64,000 nt of DNA from Haliclystus octoradiatus (GCA_916610825.1 OU744446.1:12892538-12956537); one strand, 5' to 3'. Shown: positions 1 to 14,433, counted from the stretch's first letter. Program-made: numbers and translations. Notes: generated from the sequence alone by a model not told the origin.

Positions 1-593
1 TATGAGAATTTATGATTTTATAAAAAATATGTTTGCATTCAAAACAATTTAATCAGGGTATAATAATAATTTCCAATGTGCATTCTCTTTAGAAGAACCT
101 TAGTATGTTTGTCAGATTTTCAACCCACTTTATTGATGGATTCAGTACTCTGTAGGACACGTTGGATTCCTCTTTTGATGAAGTGTCCATGACAGTACGT
201 CGTCATGTATGCCAATTGTCCACATATCCAAAATATATTTGTATGAACCATAGTCGGATGAAGCATACTTGATCACAATGGATATGCAGCATGATTGTAC
301 ATATTATGAACAAATTTAAATTTTGCGACGCATCTTTCAGTAATATTTCTATTGATTCAATTTAACATCATCAGCAACATTTTCGAGATGACATTGATTT
401 TCGAGACAGTCATCATAGTCTTAGTTCTCATCAGTCGTCATATATTATTATATAGAGTAAAAAAGTAGGGGAACAAGCTGTCTAATAAATACTCTAGAAG
501 TTTAGATAATTTCTAGCATATATCTATCGATATACCTTTGAAATTAACTGCTTCTACGCTATATAATATTGTTTTTACTTGTGACTATAATAG
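1..593. other. Intron or upstream sequence, no gene recognised
   Basis: AT-rich sequence before the first exon I can support. The exon at 594 starts in phase 1, so at least one coding exon of the same gene lies further upstream, here or outside the window. I see no convincing coding block in this stretch. Confidence 0.4.
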
Positions 594-3593
594 ATGCAGA
601 GTCGCGCAAAATTAAAGACAAGCTAGACGCAGAGGCAGCAGCAGAAATGGTTTCGGCAGCCGTCGAAGAGGAATTGAAGGCTGAGGAGGATGCTAAAAAT
701 GCTTTAGAAAGAGCCAGGCAATCAAATGACGAAGAAGAGAAACGACTAGCTGAAGAAGCGGCACATGTAGCTCTCATTCTGGCAAGAGAAACCAAGGAAA
801 AGAGGCTCAAAATATTACTTAAAACAGCTACAAAATCTCGAGACAAAACTAAGCTTGCAAATGCCATCAACGAAACGGAAGACACAAATTTATTAGGTAC
901 TGTATTTGTCTTCGTGTAAGCATTTTGCGTGTATGTTTGATATTAAATTACAGCCAAATCATTAGAGGTCAATAATATTGTACACAATGTACAGTCATAA
1001 CTTCAAAACCTTACTTGATCATTTCTATTGGTATCACTACACTCACTATGTACTGGCTATAGTTTAAATGTTCTTCAACACACGCAAAACGTTCTTTATC
1101 TGTATCTAGTGAATTAACATTTATCTATAGTGTATCTTTTGTATTTTGTTTTACCATGCATAGGTCTTGAAGCACCTTTAAAGGCAGCTAAAGATGTGTT
1201 GAATTGTTTACAAGCTGGGGATATCCTAAAAGATGCGATGTTAAGACGTCATCTGAGTGATCTTGTTAAAGCAGTCGATAATATCCATAAAAATAAATAC
1301 GAAAAGCATTATGGAATCGAATTGATTGAAGCTGACAAATTAACCAATAAGTTAAAGAGACTGGAACGATTAAGAAAGGAGATTTTAGAATTGAATCAAA
1401 GTACAATATCTGAGATTAGAAGTTATCAAAATCCGCCAATAGCAGTTCATCATATTATGATATCTACGTACCTCATATTGTCTTACAAAGAAAAAGAATT
1501 GAAGGTCTGTATAGTTAACGTAAAACTATTTGGACCCTCGTGTGTGGAATTGAATGTGAAAATAGTGCATCTTTTGTCGCGTATTGGTAATATACAGTGA
1601 AAGTGGTAACAGCTATGAGTGGTAAATTATTTGACCACTTTATGTAGGTGGCCGTTATATACACGGTTGATTCAATAGAAAATACTCTACCAAGAGTGAC
1701 CACTATAGACAGGTGACCGCTGTATAGATGTTTGACTATATATGTAAAGTGAAGTAATGATGGTTACTCAATTTGGATCAACTTATCATCCTAAACCCAT
1801 TAATTTTGTAGTACTGCATTCTCAACTTGAGTAACGCGTCTGTCTGTTCTGGCAACCAAGGATTTGTTTGCTATCTTTTCTACTACTATACTACTGGTCT
1901 ACTAACACATTCCTTCTGTAACCAGCACGCTTTTTCGTTATAATATTTAGATAGAAGATGCCAATTATGTATACTACGTCAGTAATGATTTATAATTATA
2001 TTTCATATTAGGTTTGGAAGAACATGCAAGCATTTCTTGGTAAAATTGGTAAAGAAAGTCTAAAGCGACAATGCACTCAATTAGATCCATTGACTATTGA
2101 TATCGATATTGCGACTTATGCAGAAAATACTTATCTGAAGCAGCATGATATTAATTCAATCAGAGATGTTAGTGCTGGTGCTGCAACGTTCTATGTTTGG
2201 GTACGTTTATGTGTATTTATAACAGTGTATTTGTCAGTCAGAAATCTTAACACAATGGTTTGGGATGAGATTTCCACGATACGATACGATTCTTACGCGA
2301 TATACCTTGGTTCAGAAATCGCATGGAAGCTGGACTCTATATTCTAAATATTGGTGAGCCCCAATGATTATAAGGATCACGATGCTTTCTACTTCTAGTC
2401 TGTCACAGACCTAATTCATTCTCAAAAGAATAGAAGTGTTTAGTTCAAGTCAAGTGTAACATGTTCGCCTATACTCCATGTAAAATGTGTATAATCGATA
2501 GTAATAACATATGCAAATTCAAATCAATGATATCCGCACTAGTAGGGTATACCCTCCTTTTAAGTTGATAATAACCTGAACAATCTGCAATTAGAACTTT
2601 AAAAAAAAATAAACTAGGCATACATTTATGTTGTGTAGGGCTGTGTACTCCTTCCCTGCCTAATCATCATCACAATTCTCAAACTCAGCTTAATTATGAT
2701 GGAGAGAATACTAATATATAATATGCTTTCGACTGGTATAGTGGTATACAGTCACAATTTGTGAGCAATAGAGCATTGCATTATTGAATTGCATAGATCG
2801 TAATTGCCAAATAGAAAATCTAATGTCCACATCAAGACCTGGTGCAATATACTGGTCCATAATTACCAGGGTATAGCTTTTATATTGCTGATGAATAAAG
2901 TCGTTTAGAGCCTAAACCAAATTACACTACTAGAGACTATTTTGAAATATGCATATTATTTTGTATAGATTTTGGCAATCTATTTTTTTTTAGTTCTGAG
3001 AGCAACGGAGAATACATAGACTCACAGATTTACCGTCTATAAGGCTAAGGAGGATGATAATGATGATGAACTTGAATCAACTGATTATTGTAATATATAT
3101 ATCATTGAACTGTTATTTGTTTTGCTTCACTTGTGTAGGCAAGTAGTATGATTGAAGAAGCGAAATCAGTAACAGAAGAAGATCGTATAAGAAGAAGAGC
3201 TGAAATAATTAACAATAATAAAAACCAAGTAGATAATAAGAAACCAGAAAGAGAAAGAACGAAATTTATCAAAACAAAAGAACGAACAATGATGCGGGGT
3301 ATATGTCATTCAATCGTGTTTGAAATGTTACATTATTAATCCAATTAACTCTTCATTTTTCCTTTGCAGAATCTACGACTGTGTCTAAAGACTCTAGAGC
3401 CAATCACAGAAGGAAGGTTTCGTCTGGTGAAAAGCAAACAAGTTTCACTCGAGGAAGAACAACTTTAGGACAAAATAATGCAAAATCCCAACCACGGAGT
3501 TCATCGCAGCCTGGAATTAATCGATCAAAAACCATTGTTAGCTCAAAGACAAGAAAGCGGTCAACAAGTACCAAGTCTACAAATCGCCAATGA
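594..3593 (+). CDS. Coiled-coil protein with dynein-stalk-like region (3' part)
   Basis: Five exons join in frame: 594-896, 1164-1504, 2012-2200, 3139-3298 and 3370-3593 (TGA at 3591). Together they give about 405 residues, 5'-incomplete. The first exon encodes a heptad-rich, Ala/Glu/Lys-rich coiled coil. The second is a long helix ending in ISEIRSYQNPPIAVHHIM, and the third contains WKNMQAFLGKIG and later VSAGAATFYVWV. The order helix, then PP-x-AVH, then W-x-x-x-x-FL, then S-A-x-x-x-x-WV is the pattern of the microtubule-binding stalk of dynein heavy chains (Pfam MT family). The last two exons are Lys/Arg/Ser-rich and look disordered. No AAA+ motor motif follows before the stop, so this is a stalk-like domain in a shorter protein and not an axonemal dynein heavy chain. 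The role is inferred to be cytoskeletal or ciliary. Gene identity is unknown; exon structure is well supported by phase. Confidence 0.7.
1595..1737. mobile_element. Degenerate pogo/Tigger-type MITE
   Basis: Starts TA-CAGTGAAAGTGG and ends near TGTTTGACT-ATA. The ends are imperfect inverted repeats, with 'gtggccgttatata' blocks inside. It lies in an intron of the stalk-like gene, and its ends resemble those of the elements at 14469-15287 and 33443-33615. Confidence 0.45.
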
Positions 3594-4291
3594 AATTAAA
3601 TATACATTCACATAATTCAAATAATCTATGTTACTTGTTGATTTGCTGTATAGAAAAATTTATAAATCTAAATAAAATGTACGACTTTAATATTAATTAC
3701 GTTTGGACGAACTGAATCTAAATTCTCCAAATCTACTCCCTGGCATTATAATGTCATATTCGCAAGGGATGGATTTTTCGGATATATTGAGCGTTGATAT
3801 CGAAATACAGACCGGGAATACAGAACTTCTGCGAACTTTGTTCGAAAGTTTAAGTATGCCATGATGAAAAATGGTTCAATGGACACAAATGGTCACTTCC
3901 AAATGTGATATGTCTACAGTATACTATTATAAAGTGTGAACTTATTTAAGTTATTGATTTCTTATCTTATCACATCTCCAGTCTCCGTAAGAAGTCTAGG
4001 AAGTTCTCAATGCCTTTTCCCAAGTCTTTCAATTTTAAAATTACAAAAAGATCCAGACAAATCAGGACAAAATCTATACAGCACAGCTTTCCATAAAAGA
4101 AGTCGCTATAATCGGTCTAATTACCAGGCTCTTCGGACTTACCCCGCGAAATTTGAGCCACGTTTTGCTTTCAAAACAAATTTTAGTTTGACTCTAAAAA
4201 ACTCTATTGTACAATGTTAAACATGGTTGTTTACCTTATTAAAATGTTCCAAACTAATTTTATTTTGGATTAACATCATGTAAACTAAACT
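3594..4291. other. Short intergenic gap between two + strand genes
   Basis: A canonical AATAAA at 3671-3676 lies 78 bp after the stop of the upstream gene, which probably ends near 3690. The rest, up to the proposed SYCP2 start at 4292, shows no coding block with splice or start evidence. The SYCP2 promoter should lie here. Confidence 0.5.
3671..3676 (+). terminator. Polyadenylation signal AATAAA
   Basis: Canonical hexamer 78 bp downstream of the TGA of the stalk-like gene, in the sense orientation. Confidence 0.55.
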
Positions 4292-6926
4292 ATGGGAGTT
4301 GGTTCAAAAGACTGGAAGGTATTGTTTTATATTAAGCGGAAAATGTTATAAGCTATTTCACATCACAGTGAAGTTATTAAGCTCATTTGAAGAAGCAGCC
4401 TGAGAGCTGAGGAACACATAAAGATCTTACTTTGCATTTTGCGGCTCATATTTGTAGTTTAAGGTCTACAACTAATATATAATATCAAATTGTATTAATA
4501 CCTAACACCCAGAATGCCTTAGAATTTGTTATCAGCATTGAGTAACTTACTCCCTTTTAAAATAAATAAATTTTTGTAACTGAAAGAAACACTTTTTCTG
4601 TTGTCCCACTACAATCTACTCAATGCCACCTCAACCAATCTATTCAAGTCACATAGTCATCACTGTATTATGCTCTTCATTGCCTAGGGTGGGCCTACTT
4701 AAGTTTATTTGGGCCTATTCGATATAATGCAGGTACCGAGTATTATATACTGTAAACTATATTAATGCAAGTTATATCATTCAACAGGGATCCCTCCAGA
4801 GCCTGTCAAAAAGGGTTCAAAATGAAGAAACTATTTCATCAGCAAATGTCCCTCTACCTATCATCAACAAAGCATTAGACCAAGTAAGACCATCAACATA
4901 TCATTTTATAATATATTTGAAGAACAATGATATTTGACCGCTGAACGTCAAATCCAATGTCAAATACAGCTCACCAAATGTCATAAATTATTGAACTGTT
5001 ATTTTTAATCTGCAGGGAAACTTTGATCATTGGCACGATGTCTCGGAAATCCTAAGCTCTATTGAAGACAAAGATTTATTTTTTAAAAATTTTATAAATG
5101 ATATTAAGAAAAATATTATCCCCCCTTTAGTTAAGGTAAGTACATCATTGAAGTGTTGTATAACTTCAAAATCAATCGGTCATAGTTTGGCTTCTAAAGC
5201 TTAAATTGACTAAGTACGGTTTAATGATCCGTATCTTAAGCACCTGTGGCTTAACACAAGATCTATTCCATACAAACCCTTGCTATCTCTGATATGCTGT
5301 TATGATGTTACAACCTGATCTTGATGGAGTTTGAAAAGCTTATGCATACGTAAGAAAAAAACTTGGTCACAAATATTGTTCAAAGCCTTCTAGTTTACCC
5401 CCAAGCTGTGCTCACACATTCCAAACATTTATAAAACTCAGCAAATACTGAAAGCTCTTGGCGAATTGAAGATTTCAGAAATGCTAGTCATTGTCAGGCC
5501 TACATGAAATTTGATAGTTCAAAAGTCATGAATGCTGTAGTTCATGAAACATTCATAATTGTTAGAAGGCTTGTTGCTCTAAACAATTTCATAAACCTAA
5601 ATATCTTTTACGCTGGGTTTGTTGTGGATTGTTCATGAACTCAATCTCACGGGAGTGATGTAGCACCAGTCTGCATTTGGGAAATTTTCTCCGCCAATAT
5701 TTTATAACCCTGATTTTCCCGTAAAATTATATGGTAACTAATGAAAATGCATAGTTCTTTATCAAAATGTGATACAAAGTTCCATTGCAAAAGCGTTGAG
5801 AGGGAAATTCCATGCCAATTTGGTGTTACTTTTGAAGTACAAGCGGCTTGCGCCGCCAGAGATCTCCGGTTGGAAGCCTGTGGAATGCAGACTGGATGTA
5901 GCAGTCCATGATGTTCAATGGCCTAATTTTCATGAACAGCTTATGCAAACATTCATGGAAAATAGTCCATTCAATGATCATGAACAGTTTATGAACAAAA
6001 TTGTCACATTCCTGTTTCTCATAATGACTTATTTGACTGTATTTAACTGTTTCTTATTGTAGAATGTAATAATTTTTTCCAACACAAAGAAATGGTCTGG
6101 TCTTGAAGACATTTTGGACATCATCCATGTGAGTTTTTGAAGTTTAAATTAATTTCTCCTGATTTGATCTAACCATATTTTTATTGGATTGATTAGTTCT
6201 TTATTGTCAGGATAGATCAATCATTTGTAACAGTTTTATATCAACTTAAGGATTTGTGAATAAATTATGATGATCATCATCATCTGAACTGACTTTTGCA
6301 TTTTCATAAATAAACGTACCGAGCTTACATTACAGTATTTGTCAGATTGGATTAGATTCTTAAATGTCTACTGTTTAGTTTATTATTTAAGTGTGTACTG
6401 TATGTGCTATGTGATCTTGAGATCATGTAGGGATATGTGATTTATATGTTTAGACATATTGCGTGTTGTCCCTTCCTGTGATCATAATCGTTATGTAATG
6501 TAAACTTGTAAAGTCTGCCAGCTGACTGCGATATCTCAGATTAGCAATGATTGTAACGATATAAACAGAGTATGTCAAGAGACTGGCGTTTTGAATGCCT
6601 CAACAGAAGAGTTGAGTAGATTTACTTGAATCAATTACTAAGTCGTTTATGTCTCCCTATCATCGACCATAGCATCACAATTTTAAACTCGAAATCCAAA
6701 TATATCTGAATTTTCTCAGAACAAACACATCCTGGTCAAATTGAATCAGACTCGATTATAATATTTTGCAAACATTCAGATTGCTCTGCTGCCAATCCAT
6801 GGATTTCAATATGAGGCGTTCAATCACACGCGCACACTCTGACACGTGTGATTGACAGCACACCAAAATGTTGTTTCGACAAAAATTGATTTCGATTTTT
6901 TTTCGCAATTCAGTTTAGTGATGATT

Positions 6927-6960
<34 letters not shown>

Positions 6961-9900
6961 TGCATTTTTATAGCGCCATTTCTTGATGAATCCAATGGCG
7001 CTTTACAGGATTATATAGTAATAAAATTAAATAAAAGGTATATACAAAATAAAATACATAAGGTAAGTAAGTATAAGGTAAGATTCATTGTTAAACATCT
7101 ACAGCATAATAGAATGATAATTATGTTTTAATTTAATTTAAATTAAAATACTCTTTGAACAAATGCGTTTTTACTTCGCTTTTGAATTGTTCAAGTGATG
7201 TACAACAGCGAATTTCAAATGGGAGACCATTCCACAATAATGGCGCTACGTTGGAGAATGATCGACATCCGTAGGTCTTCAAGTGACATTTTGGTTGGAC
7301 AAGTAGCATTTTATCTTTAGACCTCAAACTTCTAATTGGTATATGAGGAAGCAATAGTTCTGTCAAATAACTAGGTGCCATTCCGTACCATGCTTTATAT
7401 GTGATGATTAAAATTTTGAATTTAATGCGCTGTTTTACAGGTAGCCAGTGAAGATCTTGTAGAATTGGTGTAATATGATCATATTTTCGTGTGAATGTCA
7501 GTACACGTGCAGCAGAATTTTGAACGCATTGTATCTTATGTAAATTTTCTTTTGTAATTCCAGATAGTAATATATTGCAATGATCTATTCTTGATGATAT
7601 AAATGAGTGAATTAAAATTTCACAATGTTTAAATGAAATATATTTTCTTATCTTGGCTATATTGCGAAGATGATAGAATGCAGTTTTACAGATGGCTTTC
7701 ACTTGTTTATCCATTGATAGTATATCATCAAACCAAACGCCAATGTTTTTAGCTGATGTTGAATTTGTGATGTCACTGTCTCCAATACTAATAGAGCTTA
7801 ATGGCGGCAAGGGTCGATGACGAGCATGAAAGAGGAGAAATTCAGTCTTACTGCCATTCAGCAAAAGTTTGTTTGAAGTCATCCAAGAGTCAACATCATT
7901 AAGACATGCTTCAATGCGTGATTTAGAAATAATTGGTTCATTTTCTGCTTTTGGGTTGAAAGTTAGATAAATTTGTGTATCATCAGCATAAAAATGAAAA
8001 GACATGCCATGCGATTTGATGATATCCGCAAGTGGTGAAGTGTACATAGAATACAATAATGGGCCTAACACTGACCCTTGAGGAACACCACAACTAAGTT
8101 TACGAGAGGAGGAGACCTCATTTTCAATTTTAACAAACTGTGTTCTATTTGATAGATATGATGTTATCCATGATAGAGCTTTCCCACTAATTCCAAAACG
8201 TTTCTCCAGTCTATTAATTAAAATATTGTGGTCCACAGTATCAAATGCAGCTGACAAATCCAGTAAAACGAGTATGATACATTTATTATCATCGATAGCA
8301 CAAAGTAGATCATTATGAATTCTAGCGAGAGCAGTTTCAGTGCTATGACCTTTCTTGTATGCAGACTGGAAGGTCTCATGTGACTTCTCGTCATCGAGGT
8401 GTTGATTTAATCTTACTGACACCACTTTCTCGATTGCTTTTGATATAAACTTCAAATTAGAAATTGGTCTAAAGTTTTTAAACACATCTTTGTCAAAGGA
8501 ATTGTTTTTTATAAGAGGATCCAGAACAGCTTCTTTTAAATTTTCGGGAACTATTTCATTATCAAAAGAGAGGTTAATTATCTTCGAAATTACAGGTAAA
8601 AGAACAGGGAGACAAGTTTTCATCAGAGCACCAGGTATTGGATCCAAAATCGAGGATTTGGCACACATAGTGGTTAGGAGAGATAATAGCTCTTCAGGTG
8701 TTGTTGGTAAAAAAGTGTCAAGTTTTGCATGAAAACGAGGCTCTTCATTCGCTGTACATGTGCTAGCCTCTAATGAAAAGTTATTTCGTATGATACTTAT
8801 TTTGTTATCAAAAAAGTCAACAAATTGTTCTGCAAGATTGACTGCACTTGTGTAATGAGGTAGTTTTTTATCTGATTTCAGATTTAGCATTTTAGATACG
8901 GTAGAAAACAGCACACGTTGATTATTTTTGTGCTCGTCAATTATGTCAGTATAAAATGTCATTCTTGATTCATGTATTACTTTGTTAACGATATTACATT
9001 GGTCAACGTACATAGTTCTGTCTATGACTAGTCTGCTTTTTCTCCATCTGCGTTCTAATCTCCTGCGCTTTGACTTCTCAACTTTTATTGTTTCTGAATA
9101 CCATGGTGCCTTTGGTCTAATAGTTATAGTTCGGCGTTTAACAGGTGCATAGCGATCTAGTAAGGAGTGTAAAGTTCTTTCATAACATTCAGCCAAGGAT
9201 GATACATCACCGTGCCTATCAAGCTGCAACAATAGGGGAGAATTTTTGATATCATCAACAAGAAGAGTCTTATCAATAGACTTTATCTTTCGATAAGTTA
9301 TTTCTTTCCTTTCATATACTGGCTTGTCGAGACATGACGTCTCAAAGAACACAGCAGAGTGATCTGATAGTTGTGGATCAATTACATTAATGTTGTTTAC
9401 TGTATCAGACGATCTTGTGATTATGAGATCAAGAATGTGTCCACTTTTGTGGGTTGATTTGTTTACATGCTGAACAAGGCCAAAAGCTTCCAGTACTCCT
9501 TGGAATCGAATTGCGTTGATGTCACAAGGGTCATCTAGATGAAAATTGAAGTCTCCGACAATAATTAGTTGATTCGACGATGTTATTAGATGTTCTAAGA
9601 AGGAGCTGAATTCCTGTAAGAATAGAGAGATAGTGAGCTGGTTCATCTGGGACGGTGGTGGTCTATAAATAACTACCAAATTCAGACTTTTTGACGCATT
9701 TCTAATTACGTAGTCAGCATATTCAAAAGAACAACACAAGAGATTGAGTGAACTATTCTTGAGCTTCAACTGCTTTTTGAAGAGCAATGCAATTCCACCA
9801 CCTTTTGATGTTTCACGAGGTGTATGGAGCATACTATAGCCAGATGGGCATATATTGTTTATTATTATTTGATCAGCATTTGATCCATTTAGCCATGTCT

Positions 9901-12900
9901 CCGTTAATGCAAGCGCGTCAATGTTATTATCAACAACGAAATCTTTAATACTCAAGGATTTGTTGTTAACTGACCTAGCATTTAGCATACAGAACTTTGC
10001 ATACTGATTTGATGACATATTTTAGATGTGTTGTCATTGCCTATATCATTTTAGGTGTGTGTTTTATAGCATCCATTTCATTTCTATAATGCAAACCATG
10101 TTCCAATCCGACCTGATGCAGGCGTCTAGTTTGAACTGAAACAATAGATCTCTTATTTGTAGATCATTCTATATAAGTCATTATTTACTCTGTTTTATTG
10201 CAGTTTACCTTGGAAAATTCAACAGCTGGTAGGTTTCTATCTGAATCAAAACGTAAAGTGGAAGTTATGCACCCCTGTGAAAGTGTCCGTGAAAGTTAAA
10301 TATACTCATAATCATGAACTGTTGATGATAATGTTGATGGAGAAAGGTTGTTTAACCTTTGTGGACTGCTGATAAATGTTTATGAATCTTTTTTTGAAGT
10401 TCATAACAGTTCATTGCCAGTTCATATACAGTTTGTGAGGTTCATGAACAGTGTTTGCGGTTTATAAATGGCTTTTGAGGGTGTGAGGTCCATAAATAGT
10501 TTGTGAGGTTCATGAACATCACTTGAGGTTTATAAATGGCTTTTGAGGTTGTGAGGTTCATAAATAGTTTGTGAGGTTCATGAACGGCATTTGAAATTAA
10601 CATTTTTAAAGGTTTATAAATGGCTTTTGAGGGTGTGAGGTTCATAAATAGTTTGTGAGGTTCATGAACAGCGTTTGATGTATAGATATAGCTTTTGAGG
10701 GTGTGAGGTTCATGAACAATGTTTGATGTTCATAAATGGCGTTCGAAGGTGTGAGATTGATATACAGTTTGTGAGGTTCATGAACAGTCGTTGAGGTTTA
10801 TAAATGGCTTTTGAGGGTGTGAGGTTCATGAATAGTGTTTGAGGTTTTCTAAATGGCTTTTGAGGTTATGAGAGTCAGAAATATTTTGTGAAGTACAGTA
10901 GTTCATAAACAGTTTATGGCCTTCATGAACTCATGAACTCAGGTATTCTTTTTCAAAAGAGTTTACTCTTACAGTATCTTCATAGCTACAGGCGGCAGAC
11001 TATATGTAGACTAACTAGATATAAATGAGAACATTGCATGTTAATTTTTGTATGTAGCCTTGGTACAATGTTTATTTGACGTTTAAAGAAGTTTCAAATC
11101 CTGATGTTTAAAGCATAGATTCTTATTTCGGTATTAAATTTCTGTTTCTTTCTGTAGCAGTTGGAGAATCATATGCTGGTGCTATTGGTTCACTAATATG
11201 CATTTCTCGCACTGAAGATGTTGGGTTTTCTGGGCAATTAGAGGTAAAATAGACTACTGGTTACATTATAACTCAGAATATGTTATTAAGGGAGATCGGG
11301 TAGGCCCTGCACTTTTTTATTCATTCTTACTCCTTGTCAAGCAGGGTGATTCCGGTCGGACTTGGGTGACTCTGGACAGTAAATTTAAACTCTCAAAAAT
11401 GCACAAAACAAATGTTTACTTACATCAATTGAAAGTTTATCATTCATCTACTCGCAGAAATCGATGAAATTATTTATAAGTTACAAACGGTACCCGTATT
11501 CATAATTTCTTTAGCATGTCAAAATAGTCAACGAAAGCATTATATTCAATTGATAACTGAGCGTTTCCAAACAAAAACAAAATATGCTCATAAATCAACA
11601 AGAATATAAATAAACCCAACTCTTCGGCATATCTAATTTGAGCCATATCTGTAATTAGCTGCACCCACTTAATATCGCATTAGTGTACCATTGTTTCACT
11701 GCTTGATGTTTTACCGCTTCTTTGCTTTGATGCTCTGAACGTAGTAATCTTCTCATTTATGAACATGGAAGGAAATCATTTCTGCAGTTGAAATTTTAAT
11801 GTATATGTGGACGAAAATTCAGTTTGAGGTACGCAATGTCATTGGCTTCAAAATGATACCAAATATCAATGACTAATACCTACATGTTGGTCGCATGCAT
11901 TTTGCATGCAGTTGGTCGCAGACAACAAATAATAAACAAAAATAGGAAAACATTGCAAACAATAATTATTTTCTATTACTAGATAAAATTATCTAAAATT
12001 TTGGCAATAGGAATGTTTCAGTTTTGTATTTAACATACTGAGAGATTGTATTTAAACTCAACCATTCTGTCTGAAGTCACCTGCGTCTGTAGTGGCCCCA
12101 TTCTCCCCTGCTACTAAGATAATTATCTGCTATCTGAAAATCCCAGATAATCGTATGAAATTGCAAGTATGAAAATCTTTTTTCCTCATCTTTATGCCAT
12201 AATTTATAATTGAAGGATACAGTTGTTTATTTGTATTTATTTACTAACATCACTTCAAATTATTCCCGAAGGACATTTTATGTGTTGTATGCCTAATTAA
12301 TTTGCTACGGTATATAGAAATTTATTTTTTTATAAGATAAGTATCTATAGTCTAAGTTTTGCATACTTATGAAAAATAGGTTCTACATGAGCTTTCCATT
12401 CCATATGTCACCTTCATAAATGAATGTTATGGTGATGATGATATTTGATATTTATATGTGGGACGGATTTTATCTTTTTGGAATGGTCCTATCGTTCATA
12501 GAGTATTTGTGTGTTATTAACTGACCTCCCTTTTAAAATAACTGTTAAGTTCATGGATATCAACATTTCTAACTTGATATCCATTATATATGTACAGATA
12601 TAGCCTGTGTCACAGACCAAAATATTTGAAAACAAAAACCTACGTTTTCAAATTGTTTGACCTCTGATGCAGGCTAATACAGATAGGGAAGTAGTTGAGA
12701 TCAATATGTATGCTAATATTAAGTAAACAAAAGACTTCAGAAAATCAGCATGAGGAACGGGAAAGGGAGGGGAAATTCTCAGTATCATTTAGTCCCTTGC
12801 CAAAAAAATAGTTGAGTTCATGAGCTGTTCATGAACAGTTATTGAACTTCAGCAGTTCTGGAAATTAGACCATTTAATGTTCATGAGCTGTTTTCACAGG

Positions 12901-14388
12901 GGATACATTAATCATTGAATGGTCAAATTTGTGATCTTCATTTTTCCCAGCAGTTTAATCTCATTTGGATTATATTATTTTAAAGGCCATGAAACTAGTC
13001 AATCTAATTGTTGAAGAATTGAGCAAATCATTACTGGAAAAACAAAAGCATGATGAGGAATTTATCGTCTTAAGGTGAATTGATGATTATATTATAGACA
13101 GAAATCAAATCTTATTCTAATGACGCAAATATAATCCATTCTTATCTCTTGTTTAAAATTTATATAAGACACTAGAGCGCTTTATCTGCAACCAGATCTA
13201 GAATGGATCATGGAAGCATCTAATTGTATTTACATTCTGTTCACCTTTGTAAAAACCGTTGTAGTAAAACTTTGTGAAGAGATCTTTGCTGTTTTAATAG
13301 TTATTTAATTGAAATTAGCTATTTAATATTAAATAAACGCAAAAATCAGATACTCATATTTGCTACTGAATACTTTCACGCCTTTGGCAATCCCTGAGGA
13401 ATTGCCTGGCCTGATAATCCCCAAAGGCGTAAAACTATTAGTAACAAATATGAATGTCTGGTTTTGAATTTATTCATTATTATATATATTATATGTAGAT
13501 GAAGGCTGATGGCCAGAAACAAGTACATGTGTCACACAAAAACATTTTATGCCACAAATAGATAGGCCTGCAATAGAAATTTAGATAACAGTGCAGATAT
13601 AGTGGCTACCCCTGCGAAACAAATGTGTTGAGTTCATGAACACGCTATAAACTTTAAATCTTGAGCTTTAAATGGCCTAATTTTCATGGAATTTTTTATG
13701 AACTGTCTGTTCATGAAAATTGGGCCATAACGTTCATTGAATTTGGGAACTGTTTTTCGCAAGTGTGGTTTCTGTGTTACATGATATAAATATTTGTATT
13801 TATTTTTTAGAGACTACTTTCCACGACACCTTGCTGAGGCTGGAGGTAATTTAACATGTATTGCATTCTTCATGAACTATCATAAGGTTCATGAAAACCA
13901 GAACTTTTAAATTTCATGATTTTTTAATGAACTTGATGATAATAAATTTCATTATTTTGTAGCGCTCATTAGAAATATCTAAATTATGTTATTCTTGTTC
14001 TAGATTACGAATTTCAGGCAACAATAGTAGAAGCCATTTTCCGATTTCTGTCAACTGAAGAACGTTCGGAAATATGGAAAAAATGGTTCACAACAAAAGA
14101 GCTTCAGCAGACTTGTTATCTGATTAGAAATGAACAATTTGAGACAGTAAGATTGTAATGCAAATCTTTTTGGTATGCCAACTGAACTTGATTGAACAGT
14201 TAATGTGAAGATATAGATCACAGCTCTTAATTTGTCATCAATTTGAATTCACACCACAAACTGCAATATGTAATCGTCTTGCCCTTTGTAGTTTTTTCTT
14301 TCATAAGTATTAACATAGCACCAAGTATACCAAACAAACCCCAATCATGGAGTGTAAATGCGGAATAGAGAGTGTTACTCCAATTAGG

Positions 14389-14433
<45 letters not shown>

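Larger units (their letters stand above)
6798..10100. mobile_element. MITE (CATGGATT family) split by a LINE
   Basis: The left end at 6798 (CATGGATTTCAATATGAGGCG, then a CACACGCGCAC block) matches the left end of the element at 29170. The right end at 10100 (ATAATGCAAACCATG) matches the right end at 29589. Between 6931 and about 10025 lies a LINE, so the MITE was there first. The middle of the MITE seen at 29300-29510 is missing from this copy. Confidence 0.6.

Noticed and set aside
559-885. Minus-strand Ser/Ala-rich open frame
   Set aside because: It is the antisense shadow of the coiled-coil exon at 594-896, whose splice sites and phase fit its neighbours.
3936-4220. 94-codon open frame with a hydrophobic start
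   Set aside because: It lies in the gap before SYCP2, has no family resemblance, and its frame does not join the SYCP2 exons.
5769-6062. Open frame directly before the SYCP2 exon at 6063
   Set aside because: It contains TTCATGAAC repeat sequence, ends at the acceptor, and does not match SYCP2; read as intron.
8490-8732. Plus-strand open frame inside the LINE
   Set aside because: Antisense of the reverse transcriptase coding sequence.
10442-10645. Minus-strand open frame with repeated residues
   Set aside because: Produced by the 69-bp minisatellite; not a gene.
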